Positions 1-9,748 of a stretch of 50,399 bases of DNA are shown here, piece after piece (within the stretch, counting starts at the first letter, position 1; each line of letters opens with the position of its first letter). This DNA comes from Bacteroidales bacterium (GTDB taxonomy: Bacteria; Bacteroidota; Bacteroidia; Bacteroidales; UBA932): contig JAQVRQ010000007.1 in assembly GCA_028700975.1 (NCBI GenBank), forward strand, positions 1 to 50,399. Direction: 5' to 3'. The notes under the pieces were generated by a model. It saw only the letters and a list, made by a program, of their open reading frames with translations. It did not search any database and was not told the origin of the DNA. The position numbers and the translations under genes were made by a program.

Positions 1-267
1 CTGGAGTTTCCCAGCAGGAATATTAATTGAAAAAATTAATGTAGATGGTGTCAAAATTACTGTCTCCCCTCCGGAGGGTCTTTGAAGTACTTTAATATTA
101 TCACTTTTAACCATTTCTGTGTTAAGGGATAATTCTGGTCTGTTTGACCTTCCCAGTATAATATAATTATCATCCGGTTGCCATATTATATAACTATCTG
201 TGCATAAAGGCGATAATAAATCTGCATCTGGAAGATAGTAGGGGAGAGCTGTAATTTTTTTCTGCAT
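1..267 (-). CDS. lipoate-protein ligase A family protein (partial, C-terminus off the left edge)
   Basis: Own reverse translation from ATG at 267: MQKKITALPYYLPDADLLSPLCTDSYIIWQPDDNYIILGRSNRPELSLNTEMVKSDNIKVLQRPSGGETVILTPSTLIFSINIPAGKLQ. Open for 89 codons to the window edge; 'LQRPSGGETVIL' resembles the (R)RxSGGG motif of LplA/BPL folds; next to a lipoylated dehydrogenase operon. Confidence 0.75.
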   Translation of the reverse strand, partial: MQKKITALPYYLPDADLLSPLCTDSYIIWQPDDNYIILGRSNRPELSLNTEMVKSDNIKVLQRPSGGETVILTPSTLIFSINIPAGKLQ

Positions 268-284
268 TATATTGATTTCCAATA

Positions 285-1637
285 TTATTTATGTATTGCT
301 TTATCTACGGCTTCAAATCCTGCTTCCATAAATACTTCAGAAACTGTAGGATGTGTATGTACTGTCTGTGCAATATCATAAACAGTTGATTCCAACTGGA
401 TATAGGCAGCAGCTTCGTTAATCATATCTGTTGCATTAGGAGCTACTATTTGAACACCAAGAACTTCTCCAATTTTATTGTCAGATAAAATTCTAACAAA
501 ACCCTCTGCTGACCCCTCTGTTTGCGCTTTTCCATTTGCAGAAAGCGGAAATTCGCTTACTTTATAGTCGTATCCACCCTCTTTTAATTGATCTTCTGTA
601 AGTCCTATTTGAGCTGCTTCAGGGACTGTGTACATATTCATAGGTAACTTGGAAATATCAAGTTTTGCTTCAATACCCTTTAGTCTGTTAATTACAAATA
701 ATCCTTGAGCAGAACCAATGTGAGCAAACATCGCTGTGCCATTAACATCCCCAACTGCGTAAATCCCTTTAACTGAGGTTTCGCAATTTTCATCAACAAT
801 TATATAACCATCTTTTTCAGCTATTTCAATATCTGATGGAACAATGTTAGCCTTTCTGTCTGAAGCATTAATTATTATATCGCATTCAACTTCCCTCCCC
901 GAAAGATTTAGAGTGCCATTTTCCCATATTTCTGAGGTTGATGTAATTTGTGTATTATATATAATATTAATCTTCTCCTTTTTAAGCTTGCTTTCCATAT
1001 AGTTTCTTACATACGAGTCAGCTTTTGGCATAATATGAGAAGAGTCTGAAATTAAACTAACATTTTTTCCCATCATATTGAATAACTGAGCTAGTTCAAT
1101 AGCAACAGGGCTTTTGCCAACTACCACAATATTTTGAGGCACCTCTCTCTCAGTAAATAATTTTTTTGGTTCAACAACAAGGTTATCAAATTTGCTTTCA
1201 ATTTTGGGAGAAGATGATCCGGTGGCAATAATTATGTTTTTCGTTTCAAGCAGTCTGTTGTCTGCTAGTACTGAATTTGGCGATATTATTTTTGCCTCTC
1301 CAATTATTATGTCAATCCCATTCTTTTTCAGAAGGAATTCAACACCACCGGTAAGCCTTTTCACAATAGTATTTGACCTTTTAATACCCTTCGTCCAATT
1401 AAATGATATGGATTTTTTATCAATTCCTTCAATTCCAAATCTTGCAGAATCATTTGATATTCTTTGATATAGTTTAACACTCTCCATCATTGCCTTAGAT
1501 GGAATACAGCCCCAATTCAGACACATTCCGCCAATTTGATTCTTTTCAATTATGGCTGTCTTAAGGCCTACTTGGCCGGCTCTGATAGCTGCAACATAAC
1601 CAGCAGGTCCTGAACCTATTATTATTAAATCATACAT
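285..1637 (-). CDS. lpdA: dihydrolipoyl dehydrogenase (E3)
   Basis: GSGPAGYVAAIRAGQ FAD motif, GGMCLNWGCIPSKA redox disulfide, C-terminal HTHPTVSE. Confidence 0.95.
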   Translation of the reverse strand: MYDLIIIGSGPAGYVAAIRAGQVGLKTAIIEKNQIGGMCLNWGCIPSKAMMESVKLYQRISNDSARFGIEGIDKKSISFNWTKGIKRSNTIVKRLTGGVEFLLKKNGIDIIIGEAKIISPNSVLADNRLLETKNIIIATGSSSPKIESKFDNLVVEPKKLFTEREVPQNIVVVGKSPVAIELAQLFNMMGKNVSLISDSSHIMPKADSYVRNYMESKLKKEKINIIYNTQITSTSEIWENGTLNLSGREVECDIIINASDRKANIVPSDIEIAEKDGYIIVDENCETSVKGIYAVGDVNGTAMFAHIGSAQGLFVINRLKGIEAKLDISKLPMNMYTVPEAAQIGLTEDQLKEGGYDYKVSEFPLSANGKAQTEGSAEGFVRILSDNKIGEVLGVQIVAPNATDMINEAAAYIQLESTVYDIAQTVHTHPTVSEVFMEAGFEAVDKAIHK

Positions 1638-1654
1638 ATTTATCCCCCTTTTTG

Positions 1655-2938
1655 TTATTCCATTATTAGACTAACCGGATCTTCCAGGTAATCCATAATT
1701 GTATTTATAAATCTAGCGGTTTCTCCTCCATCTGCAATTCGATGATCTACACTTAAGGATAAAGGCAGAACTAATCCTGGTACAACTTGATCATTTTTAA
1801 CTATAGGTTTTTTGTTAATTCTTCCAATACCTAATATCCCTGCTTGTGGATAGTTGATTACCGGTACTGCAAAAAGGCCTCCAATACTACCATAACTAGT
1901 TATACTGAATGTACCATCTTTCATATCATTAAGAGTAAGCTTTCCATCTTTTGCTTTATCAGATAGGATCTGTATCTCCTTTGCAATTTCTTTAATTGAA
2001 ATTTTATCTGCATCTCTTATTACAGGAACTACAAGACCTTTTGGTGTGTCTATCGCTATTCCGATATTATAATATTTTTTATAAATCATAACTCCCTTTT
2101 CCATATCCATCTCTGCGTTTAAAGCACGGTATTTTTTTAGTGAAAGGGCAGTGGCTTTTATGATAAAGGCTAGATAGGTTAATTTAACATCATCATTTGC
2201 GTATCTCTCCTTATACCTTTTTCTTACTTTATCAAGCTCACTAATTTCCACCTCCTCAAAAACTGTCATATGCGCAGCATTATGTTTGCTTTGAATCATA
2301 TTTTTTGCGATGGTTTTTCTTATTTGAGATAAAGGTTCCATCTCAACAAGTTTCTCATCAGAAACAATTCTTGAGTTTGTACCTGTTGAAGTAGGAGAAG
2401 TTGTAGTATCTGAGGCAAATCTGACTATATCTTCTTTAGTGACTCTTCCGGCAGGGCCGGTCCCTTTCACCTGGTTAATATCAATCCCACTTTCTTTTGC
2501 AAGGGCTCTCGCAACAGGGGTTGCTAGAACTCTTTTTGGTTTATCACTTAATTTTATTGAACTAGTATCAACACCCTCTTTGCTTGCTGAAAGAACTGCG
2601 CTATTTCCTGCTACCTCCAATGTCCCAACTACTCCAGCGCCCTCTTCTTCAACTGACTCTGCTTTTGATGCCTCTGCAACAGCAGCTTCCCCCTCAACTC
2701 CAGCCATATCAATCTCCACTAGAGCGGAGCCAACGTGTATCGTCTCTCCGACTTTGCCAAATTTTGCTGCAATAATTCCATCTCTGGGGGAGGGGATAGC
2801 CGTTACAACTTTATCGGTTTCCATTGTGACAAGAGAATCTCCCATCTTTACACTTTGGCCCTTTTCCACGTGCCACTCAACAATAGTTCCCTCTTCCAGG
2901 CCTTCACCAATATCTGGAAATTTAAATATATATCTCAT
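1655..2938 (-). CDS. 2-oxoacid dehydrogenase E2, dihydrolipoamide acyltransferase
   Basis: N-terminal lipoyl domain (METDKVV), peripheral-subunit-binding domain (ATPVARALAKESGIDINQVKGTGPAGRVTKEDI), catalytic SVDHRIADGG. Confidence 0.95.
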   Translation of the reverse strand: MRYIFKFPDIGEGLEEGTIVEWHVEKGQSVKMGDSLVTMETDKVVTAIPSPRDGIIAAKFGKVGETIHVGSALVEIDMAGVEGEAAVAEASKAESVEEEGAGVVGTLEVAGNSAVLSASKEGVDTSSIKLSDKPKRVLATPVARALAKESGIDINQVKGTGPAGRVTKEDIVRFASDTTTSPTSTGTNSRIVSDEKLVEMEPLSQIRKTIAKNMIQSKHNAAHMTVFEEVEISELDKVRKRYKERYANDDVKLTYLAFIIKATALSLKKYRALNAEMDMEKGVMIYKKYYNIGIAIDTPKGLVVPVIRDADKISIKEIAKEIQILSDKAKDGKLTLNDMKDGTFSITSYGSIGGLFAVPVINYPQAGILGIGRINKKPIVKNDQVVPGLVLPLSLSVDHRIADGGETARFINTIMDYLEDPVSLIME

Positions 2939-2942
2939 AATA

Positions 2943-3920
2943 CTAATATTTTACAATTTTTTCAATCTCATAGAAAATTTTATAAGGATCCTGCATATAA
3001 TGATGCTCTCCCTTTGGAAGTGGAACTATCACATCAAAACCAGAAACTCTTACAGGAGGCGCTTCAAGATGAAGAAAGGCCTCTTCAATGGCTATTTGGC
3101 TTATTTCTGCACCAAGTCCAAAAGATTTTGGGCCCTCAGTGACAGTGATGATTCTGCCTGTCTTCTTAACAGATTTTGAAATAGTCTCTTTATCTATTGG
3201 ATAAATTGATCTTAAGTCTATAAGCTCAACGCTTATTCCTGCCTCCTTTGCCATAACTATAGCTTTCTGAACCTCTCTAATCATTGCTCCAAACGATACA
3301 ATAGTTACGTCTTTGCCTTGCGAAATTACATTTGCTTTCCCTAGAGGAATTGTGTATTTGCCTTCAGCAACCTCTTGTTTTATGGCCCTGTAAATCCTCT
3401 TGGGCTCCATAAAAAGGATTGTGTCGTTACTTTCAATAGCAGAGATAAGCATTCCTTTGGCGTCGTGAGGAGTCGATGGGGCGACAACTTTAAGCCCTGG
3501 TATATGTCCAAAAATGGCCTCCATACTTTCACTATGATGTTCAAGGGCATTAATACCTCCTCCATATGGCATCCTAATAACCATCGGTGTTTTATGATCT
3601 CCTCTTGATCTGTTGTGCATTCTTGCTGCGTGACTTATGATCTGATTAAATGCAGGGTAGATGAATCCACAAAACTGCATCTCAACAATTGGCCTCAAAC
3701 CTGCAATCGACATACCTATTGCTGTACCTACAATCCCAGATTCTGCCAGAGGGGAGTCAAATACCCTATCGGCACCATACTTCTTCTGAAGCCCTTCTGT
3801 TACTCGGAAAACACCTCCTTCAACACCTACATCCTGTCCGTAAACAACAACGCTCCTGTCTTCATTCAACTTTATATCCAATGCATCATTAATTGCATTG
3901 ACCATATTCATTATTTTCAT
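2943..3920 (-). CDS. 2-oxoacid (pyruvate/branched-chain) dehydrogenase E1 component beta subunit
   Basis: Transketolase-like Pyr domain: VYGQDVGVEGGVFRVTEGLQKKYG...RVFDSPLAESGIVGTAIGMS; operonic with E2/E3. Confidence 0.93.
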   Translation of the reverse strand: MKIMNMVNAINDALDIKLNEDRSVVVYGQDVGVEGGVFRVTEGLQKKYGADRVFDSPLAESGIVGTAIGMSIAGLRPIVEMQFCGFIYPAFNQIISHAARMHNRSRGDHKTPMVIRMPYGGGINALEHHSESMEAIFGHIPGLKVVAPSTPHDAKGMLISAIESNDTILFMEPKRIYRAIKQEVAEGKYTIPLGKANVISQGKDVTIVSFGAMIREVQKAIVMAKEAGISVELIDLRSIYPIDKETISKSVKKTGRIITVTEGPKSFGLGAEISQIAIEEAFLHLEAPPVRVSGFDVIVPLPKGEHHYMQDPYKIFYEIEKIVKY

Positions 3921-3946
3921 TTCTCGTTCTCTTTTTAGGTTTGTTA

Positions 3947-5038
3947 TTATTTAGTCCTGGATGCTTTCCACTCCAGGAATCTTTCGTACTCTTTCTCTTG
4001 CTCTTTAAGATCATCCGGCATCTCGGCGTACATATATTTAAAAATGTCTTCCTTTGGATAAGGGCCATAATTTTCTGCTTCAATGAACTGCCTGTCAACC
4101 TCTACCTTGTATTGTTCTATTATCTTCTCCTCTTCTTTATCTGTCCAAAGTTTCTTTGAAATGAGATAACTTTTAAGCCTTTTTAATGGATCTTTTGTAT
4201 CCCAAAGCTCTTCCTCTTCCTTAGTTCTGTATTTAGAAGGGTCGTCAGAGGTAGTATGAGCTCCTTTTCTATATGTTACTGCCTCTATTAGTACGGGACC
4301 TTCACCTGATTCACATATCTTTATAGATTCCTGGAGTGTTTTATACATTGCAAAGTAATCGTTACCGTCAACTTTTATACCTTTAACTCCATATGCTATT
4401 GATTTTATTGCAAGGTTTTGTGATGCTGTTTGCATCTTTGTTGGAGTAGAGATTCCATATTGATTGTTTTGAATAATGAATATTACCGGAATTTTCCATA
4501 CTCCTGCAAAGTTTATGGCTTCGTGGAAATCCCCTTCCGATGTTCCGCCATCGCCTACAAAGGCATATACAAGGTCTTTATCCTTACTGTATTTAATTGC
4601 ATAGCCAAGGCCTGCTGCGTGAAGAAATTGCGATGCTATTGGAACGCTTATTGGAAGGGTTCTTTTTGCTTTGCTATATTTTGATCCATCCTCATATCCC
4701 ATAAAATAGAGAAACAGCTCTTTTAGTGTTACTCCTTTGGCAAGCATTGCTCCCATCTCTCTAAAAGCCGGAACAAGCCAGTCATTATCTTTGATTAAGG
4801 AACCTACAGCACCTGATATTGCCTCTTGACCATAATTTGGAGGGTATGTGTATATTCTACCCTGTCTCTGATATGATACTATCTGTAAATCAGCCGTTCT
4901 AGCAAAAAGCATATCCTTATATGCTTTTAAGAGATCTGCATCTTTAATTGAAGGCAACATATCCTTGGCTACAATCTTACCATTGTGGTCGAGGATCTGA
5001 AACTCTATGTTATTGATTGGATTATAATTGTTAAACAT
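3947..5038 (-). CDS. 2-oxoacid (pyruvate/branched-chain) dehydrogenase E1 component alpha subunit
   Basis: ThDP-binding GDGGTSEGDFHEAINFAGVWKIPVIFIIQNNQYGIS; HTTSDDPSKYR phospho-loop-like region. Confidence 0.93.
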   Translation of the reverse strand: MFNNYNPINNIEFQILDHNGKIVAKDMLPSIKDADLLKAYKDMLFARTADLQIVSYQRQGRIYTYPPNYGQEAISGAVGSLIKDNDWLVPAFREMGAMLAKGVTLKELFLYFMGYEDGSKYSKAKRTLPISVPIASQFLHAAGLGYAIKYSKDKDLVYAFVGDGGTSEGDFHEAINFAGVWKIPVIFIIQNNQYGISTPTKMQTASQNLAIKSIAYGVKGIKVDGNDYFAMYKTLQESIKICESGEGPVLIEAVTYRKGAHTTSDDPSKYRTKEEEELWDTKDPLKRLKSYLISKKLWTDKEEEKIIEQYKVEVDRQFIEAENYGPYPKEDIFKYMYAEMPDDLKEQEKEYERFLEWKASRTK

Positions 5039-5113
5039 AATTTTTTAATTAATGATTTTATTATAGAACAATCAATATTAGATATTGTTGAGGGTAGCAA
5101 GAATCAAATAAAA

Positions 5114-5135
5114 AGGGTGACTAAAAAGCCACCCT
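5114..5135 (-). terminator. rho-independent terminator of the NagB-LmbE gene
   Basis: On the minus strand: AGGGTGGC-TTTTTA-GTCACCCT (8 bp stem with one G-T pair) followed by TTTTTATTT. Confidence 0.8.
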
Positions 5136-5158
5136 CAATTATTACAATAATTGAATTA

Positions 5159-7078
5159 TTATAAGTCGTGCCTTACAAAAAGTTCAATAGCCTGATACTC
5201 TGCCATACCCAGTTTATCAAATAGTAAGGCGGTATTGTGGTTCCTCTCTTCTGCCCTTTGCCAAAACTCTCTTTTATCAGAACCTGGAAAAAGAGGTCGG
5301 TCTTTTTGAGATTGATGTTTGAAGATAGCCTCTCTTTTGATGATTACCTCTTCCGGACTAAGTGGAACAGCCATATTGGAATCTTCTACATCCCACTCTT
5401 GCCAGGCTCCTCTATATAGCCATACTCTGCAATCTTTCATCCACTTCTCGTCTTTAAGCTCTTCCAAAGCAGCAAAAATTGCCTGTAGACAGACTCTGTG
5501 AGTACCATGAGGGTCGCTCAAGTCTCCTGCTGCGTATACTTGATGAGGTTTGACTTTTTGAAGAATGTTTTTAACAATTTCAATGTCGGCGCTGCTAACA
5601 GGCTTCTTCTTTACTCCTCCGGTTTCATAGAATGGCAAATCAAGAAAATGCACTCTGTTTTCCGGTATTTTAAGGTAACGACAAGCAGCTTTAGCTTCTC
5701 CTCTTCTAATAGCAGCTTTTACAGCTCTTATGCTAGGAGTATCTGGCTCTCCGGGATGCTTAACACTGAGTTCCTTAAGTGCGTTAGCATAAATGTTATC
5801 GCTTTTTGCAGTATCAAAATCAAATATTTTGGAACTATCTCTTAAGAAGTCAAGAAACCTTACAGCATCGTGATCAAATACTGCAATATTACCAGAGACT
5901 TGATATGCAATATGAACTTCGTGTCCGTGTTCTGAAAGTCTAGCCATTGTTCCACCCATTGATATTACATCATCATCAGGATGAGGGCTGAATATTATAA
6001 CCTTTTTGGGAAATGGTTTTGCTCTCTCAGGACGAGTAGAGTCATCTGCATTTGGTTTTCCTCCCGGCCATCCGGAAATAGTATGCTGAAGATCGTTGAA
6101 TACTTTTATATTAATCTTACTTGCAGGACCTTTTTCCGTAACAAGATCACTCATTCCATTATCGTTATAATCCCTATCAGTAAGCTTGAGAATAGGTTTA
6201 TCAAGTTTTTTGCATAACCAAAATACAGATTTTCTAATCATAAAATCTGTCCACTCAATGCTTCCTGTGAGCCAGGGGGTTTTAACCCTTGTTAGCTCAG
6301 CTGCAGCAGGCAGATCAATTATAATCTCAAGATTATCGTGTTGTTGGAGATAGGATAGGGGGGTTTGTTCATTAACAACTCCCTCCACCATTTTTGCAAT
6401 TGCTGGAGCCTTACCCTCACCCCAAGCTAGGAAGAAAATCTTCTTAGCAGAGAGTATGGTTTCAATACCCATTGTAAGGGCGTGGAATGGCACATATTCC
6501 ACTCCGAAGAACTCTGACGCAGCAGATATCCTTGAGGAGTAGTTAAGGGTAATTAGACGGGTTTTTGAGTTATAAGGAGAACCAGGCTCATTGAAACCCA
6601 TACCTCCGGTAACAAGGGCATCTATACCTCCGAATTTTTTAATCTTTAACTCATAGTTTTCGCAATAATCGTGAACATTAGCTTTAGGAATTTCTCCATC
6701 AAGAAAATGGATGTTTTCTGAAGGAATATCAATCCCATCAAGAAGGTATTCCTGGAAAAATCGGTAGTGACTTTGTAACTCCTTTTTATTCAAGGGCCAA
6801 TACTCTTCTACAGAAAAAAGCTGAACGTTTTTGAAGGATAAATCCTTCTTTTTATGAATGTTAACCAACTCTTCATAAACCTGAATTGCAGAAGAACTAG
6901 CGCTCAAAGCCAAAACGCAGTTCTGACCTTTTCTTGATTTGCTTCTTATAAGTTCTGCAATACTTTCGGCAACGAGAAGAGATGCTGCGGAAGAATCCTC
7001 GTAGATATCTACCGGGATTTTCTCGTACCTTTTTGTGAAATCACCGTGAATAATCATATCATTAGAATTGAACTGCAA
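5159..7078 (-). CDS. NagB-like (glucosamine-6-phosphate deaminase superfamily) domain fused to PIG-L/LmbE-type deacetylase
   Basis: N-terminus aligns by eye with NagB (VEEYWPL; GGMGFNEPGSPYNSKTRLITL); C-terminus has LmbE motifs PHPDDDVISMGGT and SDPHGTHR. Confidence 0.9.
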   Translation of the reverse strand: MQFNSNDMIIHGDFTKRYEKIPVDIYEDSSAASLLVAESIAELIRSKSRKGQNCVLALSASSSAIQVYEELVNIHKKKDLSFKNVQLFSVEEYWPLNKKELQSHYRFFQEYLLDGIDIPSENIHFLDGEIPKANVHDYCENYELKIKKFGGIDALVTGGMGFNEPGSPYNSKTRLITLNYSSRISAASEFFGVEYVPFHALTMGIETILSAKKIFFLAWGEGKAPAIAKMVEGVVNEQTPLSYLQQHDNLEIIIDLPAAAELTRVKTPWLTGSIEWTDFMIRKSVFWLCKKLDKPILKLTDRDYNDNGMSDLVTEKGPASKINIKVFNDLQHTISGWPGGKPNADDSTRPERAKPFPKKVIIFSPHPDDDVISMGGTMARLSEHGHEVHIAYQVSGNIAVFDHDAVRFLDFLRDSSKIFDFDTAKSDNIYANALKELSVKHPGEPDTPSIRAVKAAIRRGEAKAACRYLKIPENRVHFLDLPFYETGGVKKKPVSSADIEIVKNILQKVKPHQVYAAGDLSDPHGTHRVCLQAIFAALEELKDEKWMKDCRVWLYRGAWQEWDVEDSNMAVPLSPEEVIIKREAIFKHQSQKDRPLFPGSDKREFWQRAEERNHNTALLFDKLGMAEYQAIELFVRHDL

Positions 7079-7097
7079 AAATAATTAAAAATTGTTA

Positions 7098-8405
7098 TTA
7101 GTATTCATACTTTTCCCACAGACGCTCAAGCAGAGACCTTATCTCTCTTTCTCTTGGATTGTTAGCAGGATTGTAAAATTTTCTTCCAGACATTGACTCA
7201 GGCAAAAATTCCAAATCTGTAAAATTCCCTTCATATGAATGTGCATATTTATAATCCTGCCCATATCCAATGTTTTTCATCAGTTTTGTAGGAGCATTTC
7301 TCAAATGAAGAGGAACAGCTTTGAATCCAGATTTTTCAATTTCAGCAAGAGCTTCGTCTATAGCCATATAGGCAGAGTTGCTTTTAGTAGAAGTTGCCAA
7401 ATATATTGCTGTATGAGACAAGATAATTCTAGACTCTGGCATTCCAATTTTACTGACAGATTCAAAACAAGCGTTTGCTAAAAGCAGAGCATTTGGATTT
7501 GCAAGTCCAATATCCTCAGAAGCAAGTATAATCATTCGTCTTGCTATAAACAGTGGATCTTCTCCGCCTGATATCATCCTTGCCATCCAGTATATTGCAG
7601 CATTGGGATCAGACCCTCTTATACTCTTTATAAATGCAGATATAATATCGTAATGTTGCTCTCCATTTTTGTCGTACAAAGCAATATTTTCCTGAAGCTT
7701 CTCAGTAACCAGTTTGTTTGTTATAACAATTTTCTCCTCGCGTGAAAATGAGGAGAAAATAAGCTCGATTATATTTAAAAGTTTTCTAGCATCACCACCA
7801 GAAAATCTAAATAGGGCCTCATTTTCACTTATAGAAATATCTCTCTCTTTAAGAATTAAGTCTTCATTTAGAGCCCTCTTAGTAAGTTTATCAAGATCTT
7901 CTACTTCAAGAGATTTAAGAATATAAACTTGACAACGCGAGAGAAGGGGAGTTATAACTTCAAATGAGGGATTTTCAGTTGTAGCACCAATAAGCGTTAT
8001 TGTTCCATCCTCAACGGCACCCAACAGAGCATCCTGTTGGGATTTACTAAATCTATGAATTTCATCAATAAATAATATTGGTCTACTTTTGGTAAAAAGA
8101 GATCTTGATTTTGACTTTTCAATAATTTCCCTAACATCTTTAACGCCCGCATTTACAGCTGAAAGTGTGTAGAAAGGTCGTTCAAGTTTATGAGATATTA
8201 TTTTAGCAAGAGTTGTTTTGCCGACTCCGGGAGGGCCCCAAAGAATAAATGAGGAGATATTTCCACCCTCAATCATTTTTCTAAGCACAGCATCTTTACC
8301 GACCAAATGTTCCTGGCCAACATAGTCATCAAGGGTAGTAGGGCGTAGACGTTCTGCTAAAGGTGATGTTGGTGATGTTTCGCACTCCTCAGGGCTATTT
8401 AACAT
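7098..8405 (-). CDS. rarA: replication-associated recombination protein A (AAA ATPase)
   Basis: [21 protein letters not shown], Walker [46 protein letters not shown]. Confidence 0.95.
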   Translation of the reverse strand: MLNSPEECETSPTSPLAERLRPTTLDDYVGQEHLVGKDAVLRKMIEGGNISSFILWGPPGVGKTTLAKIISHKLERPFYTLSAVNAGVKDVREIIEKSKSRSLFTKSRPILFIDEIHRFSKSQQDALLGAVEDGTITLIGATTENPSFEVITPLLSRCQVYILKSLEVEDLDKLTKRALNEDLILKERDISISENEALFRFSGGDARKLLNIIELIFSSFSREEKIVITNKLVTEKLQENIALYDKNGEQHYDIISAFIKSIRGSDPNAAIYWMARMISGGEDPLFIARRMIILASEDIGLANPNALLLANACFESVSKIGMPESRIILSHTAIYLATSTKSNSAYMAIDEALAEIEKSGFKAVPLHLRNAPTKLMKNIGYGQDYKYAHSYEGNFTDLEFLPESMSGRKFYNPANNPREREIRSLLERLWEKYEY

Positions 8406-8424
8406 AATATAAATTGTGTTATTA

Positions 8425-9687
8425 TTATTGTGATTCTTTATAACGTTTGCTTAATTGCTTAATTATACGGGATATAACGCTTTCAATTGAAGCATCTGGT
8501 TCTATAATATTATAACCTCCCCAAAAATTCTCGTCAGTAAAATCTTGAACTTTAGCAGACATAATATCTCTTGACTTTATTCTGCTTTGATTCTCAATTC
8601 TCCTTTGGCGATCAGAAATTTCTGTTGATGCAAGCTCAGACATAACTGTGTAGTTGCTTTTAAACCATCTCTTATCCCACTTCGCGTTAAATTTTACTTC
8701 TGTCCTTGAGTAATCAAAATGCCATATTCCATTTATTTCTTTATAATTAACCAAGTAAGCCGCTGAAACAACTTCCATTTTTAGATTTGAAGGTTTCTTT
8801 TTTATGAAGAATGTGTTTGCTCTTGGATTATCTTCAACATTCATATTAAATTCTATTCTGGCAATAGCCATAGATTCAGATTCTATATATGCTCTTCCTC
8901 TAAACAGAATGTCAGAAATAAATGGTTTCTGATTAAATTCAACAACATAAAAATATCTGTTATCAATGGTTACCGGTGTGGATAATTTAAAGTCGTAATA
9001 CTCTTTCATAATTATAGGTTCAACACCAAGAAAAGGATCTCCAGCAACATCAATCTCCAATGCTGAATGTGGACCGCCTTGGAATTTTACTAATAGAGTA
9101 TCAATTCTGTTTGAATCATAATTTCCTCTTGCTTTGTAAATTCCTATTTGATCCATTCTATAACTACCATAACCTGATTTGTTAATGTCAAGAACGGCCT
9201 CATTTATAGACACATAAGCATTTCCTTTTTTTATCATCTCTCTATAAAATCCTGTAATTTGCTTAGAGTCAACGTGGTAGTTTCTGTCAATTCTGTTTAA
9301 GGCCATAATCATTAACTCTGTAGCATCCTGTGGCCTGATTGTTATTGGCTTTAGATTAATATCTGATGGGCTTAATGTTATGTTAACCTTTTGGTTTAAA
9401 CCAGGTGTGATAATAATTCTCTGGGTTTTGTATCCCAAGTAAGATATGAGTAATGTATCTGCCTTGAGAATTGTTGGAACCTTAAGTACAAAATTACCTT
9501 CAGAGTTGGTAACATTGCTTATATTCGTAGATATCAATTGTATTGAAGCGTAGCTCAATTGTCTTTTGCTGGAGGCGTCCAGCACTTTGCCCGTTATGGA
9601 GTAAAACTCCTGAGCACTCACAACATTGAAACTAAATATCAACATTATGATCATCAGTCTGTAAAATGCCTTCATAATATGTTTCAT
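8425..9687 (-). CDS. carboxypeptidase-like regulatory domain-containing protein, predicted secreted/outer membrane
   Basis: Signal peptide, then SITGKVLDASSKRQLSYASIQLISTNISNVTNSEGNFVLKVP, a CarboxypepD_reg-like fold. Confidence 0.75.
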   Translation of the reverse strand: MKHIMKAFYRLMIIMLIFSFNVVSAQEFYSITGKVLDASSKRQLSYASIQLISTNISNVTNSEGNFVLKVPTILKADTLLISYLGYKTQRIIITPGLNQKVNITLSPSDINLKPITIRPQDATELMIMALNRIDRNYHVDSKQITGFYREMIKKGNAYVSINEAVLDINKSGYGSYRMDQIGIYKARGNYDSNRIDTLLVKFQGGPHSALEIDVAGDPFLGVEPIIMKEYYDFKLSTPVTIDNRYFYVVEFNQKPFISDILFRGRAYIESESMAIARIEFNMNVEDNPRANTFFIKKKPSNLKMEVVSAAYLVNYKEINGIWHFDYSRTEVKFNAKWDKRWFKSNYTVMSELASTEISDRQRRIENQSRIKSRDIMSAKVQDFTDENFWGGYNIIEPDASIESVISRIIKQLSKRYKESQ

Positions 9688-9748
9688 TTAAATGTTTCTT
9701 TCACGAATTTACGAAAAACCTTAATTTCGCACCATATAATAACAAACT

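Noticed and set aside
2439-3179. 246-aa plus-strand ORF, plus 2584-2775 and 2735-3142
   Set aside because: Antisense shadow of the well-supported E2/E1beta genes; low-complexity Ser/Pro/Thr translation with no recognisable motif.
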